Assembly: GCA_001557505.1 (NCBI GenBank)
Contig: LSAX01000005.1
Span: 2,976,001 to 3,040,000, forward strand
Direction: 5' to 3'
Source: Reticulascus tulasneorum
Lineage: Eukaryota; Ascomycota; Sordariomycetes; Glomerellales; Reticulascaceae
DNA length: 64,000 nt
Shown here: piece after piece, positions 58,894 through 64,000 of the stretch
Layout: each line of letters starts with the position of its first letter
Numbering within the stretch: the stretch's first letter is position 1
The notes under the pieces: generated by a model
Database searches by the model: none
What the model saw: only the letters and a program-made list of their open reading frames with translations
What the model was told of the DNA's origin: nothing
Made by a program: the position numbers and the translations under genes

Positions 58894-59352
58894 TCAAGCT
58901 CGCCGAGAAGCGGCCCGGCCTAGGAGCATTGTCTGACGCTGAGCGTCAATCAACCCCAGGTCCCACCAACCCTCAACGCGCTGCAGCAGCGTCTTGCGCT
59001 TCGACTTTGCGCGAGTGGGCTGCTTCCGCGGAATCGGCATGTCAACCGGTTCTGGCGGAGGCATAGGGAATGTGGAGGGAAGAGGAAGAGATGGCAAGTT
59101 CTCGACCGGCTTCGGAGGCTCCAGAAGGCGCGCGCGCTTCTGTATTACGGGCTCCGTGGGGGGTGGCGGGAACCAGGGTCGTGGTGCACCAGTAGATAGC
59201 GGGGCAGAGATGCCGTCGTCGTCGGAATCGCTCTCCCACTTCTTCTCATGCGTCAGAACCGCGGTGCCCAGACTCTTCCCGGTGCGCGCCTCCCGTACAG
59301 GAGGTGGTGGGAAGGTGGTCTGCACCCCGTCATCCGCCCCACGGGCGCGCCC
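58894..59352 (-). other. Open frame continuing in frame past the stop of the membrane-protein gene
   Basis: Directly after the TGA at 59355-59353 the same minus-strand frame stays open for 152 codons to a stop at 58894. There is no ATG near its beginning. The encoded stretch is protein-like: an acidic KKWESDSDDDG region, Pro-rich blocks (RPWFPPPPTEPVIQ), basic RAKSKRKTLLQRV, and an end GWWDLGLIDAQRQTMLLG. Possible explanations are stop-codon readthrough giving a long cytosolic tail, a separate gene whose first exon I cannot find, a base error in the stop, or chance in GC-rich DNA. No splice donor before the stop can remove it cleanly. The base after TGA is G, not the CTA of known efficient fungal readthrough sites. 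Confidence 0.4.
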
Positions 59353-59969
59353 TCAGCCCTCGATGTCCTTGGCGGGCGGGCTCATCTTCAGGCGGCGCCA
59401 GAGGCAGACGCAGGTGACAGCGCTGAAGGCGAAGAGCACGCAGAGGGCGATGGACAGGCCCCAGACGGCCTTGATGGCGTAGCATGTCTTTTGATCGGCA
59501 CCGGCCCAGATTAAGTAGTCAACGTCGGGGTTCTTGACGTTGGCACCGACGGAGGCGATGAAAGAGTAGGTGCTGCCTTTGGCCGGCAGGTTGGGGCATG
59601 TGAGGTAGGAGAGCGGCTTGCCGACTGTGCAAGCCACGACGATGACGGCGATGAGGAGGGCAGAGTCGGCGCCAGTCGCGACAAGCAGGGGGAGCATGTT
59701 GTCGTAGTAGAGGATGTAAGTGATGGTGATATAAAGGGTTGCGATGCACGACTGCAACTATTAGTTGGGGGCACAGAGTAGACAGGACGAAGGGAACCCA
59801 CCACAACGAGCGTGCCGATCAAGACAGATGGCGGCTTCTGGTCTGCAGCAACCATCTCGGAGATGAAGTTGGCCGTCATGCCGATAATGGCAATCAACGA
59901 AGCGAACTGCATCGCGCGCATGGCAGTGAAAGTCACGCCGAGGGCGCCGAGCTTGGGAGGAGAAGGCAT
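59353..59969 (-). CDS. Four-pass integral membrane protein (MARVEL-like)
   Basis: Two minus-strand exons, 59969-59802 and 59751-59353, with a 50-nt phase-0 intron, give 188 aa from MPSPPKLGALGVTF. Four hydrophobic helices are seen: FASLIAIIGMTANFI, VLIGTLVV joined to SCIATLYITIT, ALLIAVIVVACTVG, and AVWGLSIALCVLFAF, with a short outer loop containing two Cys and a short cytosolic end (WRRLKMSPPAKDIEG). The size and order fit MARVEL-domain proteins that organise membranes, which are common and poorly studied in filamentous fungi. The assignment to MARVEL is by topology, not by a firm motif. The frame beyond the stop remains open (see 58894-59352). Confidence 0.82.
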
Positions 59970-61257
59970 CTTTGCGGCAGGAGAGGTGACGAGCGAGAGG
60001 CGTGGTCGGGGCTTGGTAAAGTGAAGGGCTGTTTGCGTGGGAAACCGTCTAGGCGGGTAAGGGACTGAGGGAGTTGAGGAAGCAATGGTGACGACTGTTT
60101 TGTTTTAAAGGAAAAGGTTTCGTGGCGTTGAATGGGGTAGAGCAAAGGAAATGAACAGTTTATGTTGCGATTTGGAGCCGTGAGTGAAGGAAATTCGTCA
60201 GAAAGAGAAAGAGAATCGTAAGGAAACCCAGATACCGGAGACAAGGAAATAAAGAAAGAGAAGAGTGAAAGGAAAGTTGCTTGGATTGTTTTGCTTGTGT
60301 GGTTTGAGTCTGATTACCGACGAGTCGAGAGGACTCGTCTTATATACCCATCGACTCACCAAAGCACAACACAATCAGCATCTCGATCCAGCCTCCCGCT
60401 TCCCAAGTACAGAATCAGAATTCGCGCTATTTTCGCATGACAGATCTTTTTTTTTCGTATTCCATCGATGATCCAGCCTTCATTCGCAAACTTGACGCAG
60501 CGAGGCGGTCTTGCCAGCCGCCGCCGCAGCCAATCAGCGGCCCACGACGTCCCCAGCGCTTAGCCCGCAAGCGACCGGCCCGCTAACCCATCGCTGCAGC
60601 CTCATTTCAGCTCTCTAAACGCCTGGGCCAATGAGAGCGACAATGGCCGCCCGAGGCCGCGGTAGTTGCGACGACGGTAGGCGAGCCGGGGCTTGATTGG
60701 GGCTGCTTCGTCCCGGGGAATAGATGGGTCCCCTACGGGAGGCGCGCGAGCTGGGCGTGGGTTGTTTGAGAGGTGGCTGTTGGGGGTCGGGCCTGGGCTG
60801 GCGAGATGAGAGGAGGCAGGTTGAGGGTTTGGACGGGCTGCTTGTTTGGCTAGGAAGAGAATGGGTGGTTTGTTGGGATCGGAATGTTTTGTTTGAGGGC
60901 CGGCGGATCGGGCCCATTGGAGGCAGTGTTTTGGGGCTCCTGTAATTACTGTGTTCTAATTGTAGCGAATTTTGCTTGTGATGATGATGTCAATATGCCA
61001 CGAAAGGCTTTGCTCGTGGTGACAATGGCTCGAGAATCAAGACAGGAAGTTGACAAATCACGCCGTGATGGGTTCAATGTTGGGGAGGTTCAATTGCTCA
61101 ATCTTTTCCGCGCCGGTACGCCTATCTACTACCCACAATTGACTATATCCTTTGCTTTGCTCACCCTCGAGTCTGTCTGGCCCAGCTTGATTTGAGATGA
61201 CCATGTCGCTCACTATGTATCAACTTCCCCCTTGCTAAATGCATACCGCCAGATGGA
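59970..61257. other. Gene-free region
   Basis: About 1.3 kb between the start of the membrane-protein gene and the 3' end of the epsin gene. It contains a T-run near 60447 and G-rich sequence near 60720-60910. No gene recognised. Confidence 0.55.
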
Positions 61258-62949
61258 CTAACCCAGCAGGTCGTTCACGCCACCGCTTCCTCCCACGGGC
61301 TTGGGTGGAGCGGACCCGCTGGACGGGACCCCCCAGATGCCCGCGCTGCTCTTTTCCTTGGCGAGCTGCCCCAGCGCTGGGCCAGTGCTGGGCGTGCCTG
61401 TCTTCTTAATTCCCGAGCTGGCTTGAGACCACAAGGCGCCAAACGCATCCCCGCCCGCTGCTGGCTTGGCGGCAGAAGAGGGAGCTGGTTTGATGGCAGA
61501 CGCACTGGAGGCGACGCTGCTTGTCTGTTGTGGGATGCCGGCTTGTACGGACTGGAAGTAGTTTGGTGCCGCGGCTTGGTAGCTGATCGGCTTCTGCGCC
61601 TGAGCTGCGGGTGACGCCAGCGCAGGCGTGCTGAAGGCGGAATAGTTGGAGCCCGGGGCCGGTGATAGGGACGACATGTTGACCATGTCGCTAAGGTTGG
61701 CTTGCTTGGGCGCCGATACGGGCTGTGGCGCGGCGAATGTGGCTGTCGATGACGCCGCCGCCGATGTCACCATCGGAGGGGGCAGCGAGGTTACGGCGCT
61801 GTGTGTTGCTGGTGCGGCGGATTGGAAGTCATCGAATTCGTCGTCGTCGAGCGCATTAGTCGCAAGGCCCGAGCCGTTCGATGGCGGAAGGGCCGCTGCT
61901 GAGGCGGGTTCGGGGTCATCAAACGAGAACAAATCCACCTCTGGTTCTTTTTTCTTGGGTGTTTCCACCTTGGCAATGCGCTCGGCTGGTGCAGTCCGCT
62001 TGACTCGTGCTGACGAGCCGGCGGCCGGTCGGTCTCCCTCATCGAACTCATCGTACTCTTCGAACTTGTCGCCCCGCGCGCCAGCGTCCCGGAAGTCGCT
62101 CGTCTGGCCACCAAAGCCGCCGCCGTCGCCGTACACGCCCCCAGAGTAGCCGCCGTACTGGGCCGCGGCAGACGAGGATGCTGACTCGCTGCCAAACCCA
62201 CCAAATCTGCCGCCGCTGCCACCACCGCTGCCCGAGTAGCCACCTCCTATACCGCCACCGCCCTCTACGCCGGTGTACTTGTTCTTGGTAGCCCGCGCCT
62301 TCTTGCGCTCGGATCGGATGCGCTCGACGTCGCTGAGGAGATCGGTAAGCTCCTTGGCTCGGTTCCGCACGTTGATGCCCTGGTCCTTGCCGTTCGCGTC
62401 AATAAAATGGAACTGTCGTAGCATTTTCAGTAGGGTAATGTGGCCTCGGGCGTCGTCGATGACCCGCTCGGAGCCGTGCTTGATGAGGAACTCGAGAAGC
62501 TGGAGGGCCTTGTAGATCTGGCGCCATTCTTCAGCCGACTTTTCGGTGAAGCGGCGGTAGATCATGGGCATGATTTCGTTGAGAGTCGCACTGCAGCTGT
62601 TAGCTTCGCCCAGGGCGAATTGGCCGACAGCAACATACTAGTTGAAGGTGCCATTGGCAATCTCTTGCATCAGCGACGATGATGCGCCCCACGGCTCGTT
62701 ATTGGTCGCTTCTCGCACCTATCGACATGTCAGAGGCGGCCGGCTCCAAGGCTGTAGGGAAAATGCCGACCTTGGATTCCATTTCGGTGTAGTTCATGAC
62801 AGCTAAGCGGCAAACAAGTCAGCGAGGCCTGCGTTGTGCCGCGATGCCCAATGCTCCGTGTGCTCACCATTCTGGACCTTCCTGACCCCTGCCTTGACAT
62901 CGTACAAGCTCAGGTTCGCCACCGTATCTTTCACTGAATTCCAATCCAT
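61258..62949 (-). CDS. ENT3: ENTH-domain epsin-like clathrin adaptor
   Basis: Four minus-strand exons, 62949-62868, 62802-62771, 62718-62639 and 62590-61258, give 508 aa starting MDWNSVKDTVANLSLYDV. The ENTH domain fills the first 150 residues: VRKVQN, NYTEMESK joined to VREATNNEPWG, SLMQEIANGTFN, then IMPMIYRRFTEKSAEEWRQ and LQLLEFLIKHGSERVID. The Gly-rich region is followed by acidic-aromatic motifs (EVDLFSFDDPEP, DDDEFDDFQSA) of the kind that bind clathrin or the gamma-ear of GGA and AP-1. This pattern fits Ent3/epsinR, which sorts cargo between trans-Golgi and endosomes, better than plasma-membrane Ent1/2: no ubiquitin-interacting motif is seen. The C-terminus is Ser/Ala/Gln-rich and disordered. 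Confidence 0.92.
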
Positions 62950-64000
62950 CTTGGCGGATGTGGTATGGCAGGAGAACAAGCAGGCGAGTTGTGCACGGAA
63001 GAGAAGTTTTGGAGGTGGGAAGCTTCCCCTGCCGACGTTTCAAGAGGTCCTCGATTCGGCGGTCCTTGAACACCAAAACTGTGTCTGGACTTTCGGCCCA
63101 GCACTGGCCCAAAATACCAGCCAGCAGACGGGGTCGAATCGGAGATAAGTCACGTGATCATGCACTTGGTCTAACTCTGTCAGCAACAATAGCTGGTATT
63201 GGTGTTGACAAAGACGGAGAGGGAAATGATTGCTGCTCTTGACCAGGAGATCGTAGGAAGTCCAGACATTCTATCTAGTCGGTCATCAAAGACAACTCGG
63301 CAGAGCCGGTCCGTGGAGGAAGTTTGGAGTCCTGAGGTTTACACGACCAGCTGGGCGAACAAGATAAAAAAAAATCTTAAGCGCTGGGGCCACCATGAGA
63401 GAGTCCCTGTCTTGACCTCACCAAAACTTTTTCTCTCCCTGACAATCGTAGAAAGGACACACAACACGCTGCAGCAGTATTTCACTCATTGTTTCATTGT
63501 ACGATATCCAATTGATAGACCTTCTTCTCTTCTCTTTTACTTGTACTACCAACTTCCTCGATTTGTATACCGGTACGTATGAAACTTATCTCATTGCTTC
63601 GTCCCACGTCCCGCGTCAAGCTATCAAACACCTGTCCCTCGACCATGACCCCGTCCACGCACATGCACACACAACAAGCTCGAAGCCCGGCGGCCTCGAG
63701 GGTGTACAGCTGAGGCGAGCCTTTGTGAAGCGGGATGAAAGGGCCATCTGCCGCGATGGGGCATTAGCTTCCGGCTATCATTCTTGTCTCTCTCCCGAGA
63801 GACAAGCATGGTACCTAGCTGGGGGAGTAGCTCATGCCTCGTTGCCGGCTTGGTCTCGTTCTCGTCGCCCCGCCCAGGAGTCGAGTTGAGATTCCATCGG
63901 CTTCTGAATGGGCTGCCGGAAACGTGGCGGGGTGGGAGTAGTCCAGTGGCCGGTCAGACTCGTCTGCAGGCAACTTTACCTCCTGCTCCAATGGGCGGCC
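62950..64000. other. Upstream region of the epsin gene; no further gene seen
   Basis: The last 1.05 kb contains only short frames without recognisable families. It should include the epsin promoter. An A-run is present at about 63366-63374. Confidence 0.5.

Noticed and set aside
58994..59482. Plus-strand Gly/Arg-rich open frame
   Set aside because: Antisense to the membrane-protein gene and its extension; composition typical of a shadow frame.
1..64000. CRISPR array, bacterial operon features or insertion sequences
   Set aside because: The window is fungal; no regular repeat-spacer array, transposase or terminal inverted repeats were seen.

Overview
This window reads as nuclear DNA of a filamentous ascomycete (Pezizomycotina, probably a Sordariomycete; the class is my inference). 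Genes lie on both strands and are split by short introns of about 43-136 nt with GT..AG ends and CTAAC/CTGAC-like branch sites. Typical fungal families are present: Zn2Cys6 and Clr5 regulators, Pth11-like receptors, a highly reducing polyketide synthase, a CE15 esterase, and the housekeeping genes RPN11, RPD3 and an ENT3-like epsin. All exon joins below were deduced by reading donor and acceptor sites and checking codon phase.

Layout. 1-3.9 kb: no recognisable gene. 3.9-6.2 kb: Clr5/zinc-finger protein. 8.3-10.6 kb: convergent pair of an isocitrate lyase/PEP mutase superfamily enzyme and an alpha/beta hydrolase. 12.2-13.5 kb: Pth11-like membrane protein. 14.0-16.0 kb: broken arginyl-tRNA synthetase paralogue. 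16.6-19.0 kb: OPT-family transporter. 19.0-23.6 kb: long gene-free gap. 23.6-35.6 kb: compact polyketide locus with a 2,562-residue HR-PKS (KS-AT-DH-cMT-ER-KR-ACP) on the minus strand, a divergent LaeA-like methyltransferase, then a second small methyltransferase. 38.2-39.1 kb: unknown protein of nucleotidyltransferase-like appearance. 39.6-43.8 kb: divergent housekeeping pair RPN11 and RPD3. 44.9-45.6 kb: small secreted Leu/Gly-repeat protein. 46.0-47.4 kb: second Pth11-like protein. 49.2-50.6 kb: ZIP zinc transporter. 50.9-52.2 kb: secreted glucuronoyl esterase. 53.3-54.2 kb: hemerythrin-like pseudogene. 55.4-56.2 kb: Ctr copper transporter. 56.7-58.6 kb: Zn2Cys6 regulator. 58.9-60.0 kb: four-pass membrane protein with an in-frame open extension past its stop. 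61.3-62.9 kb: ENT3-like epsin.

How the genes fit together. The PKS should build a reduced, C-methylated polyketide. It has no thioesterase or reductase domain, so release must come from another protein. The two methyltransferases could decorate the product or, for the LaeA-like one, affect expression. No cytochrome P450, FAD oxidase or dedicated cluster transcription factor was seen beside it, so the pathway looks short. Window genes such as the alpha/beta hydrolase, the OPT transporter and the Pth11 proteins are not clearly linked to it.

Most unusual: (1) an ArgRS-like gene that has lost both class I signature motifs and carries three frame breaks; (2) a methyltransferase gene split into tiny exons, one of 7 nt, next to a GC-AG intron; (3) a 12-bp tandem repeat coding a Thr-Asn-Gly-rich linker inside the PKS; (4) a 152-codon open frame directly in frame behind a TGA stop; (5) a hemerythrin-like gene with several frameshifts and a nonsense codon.
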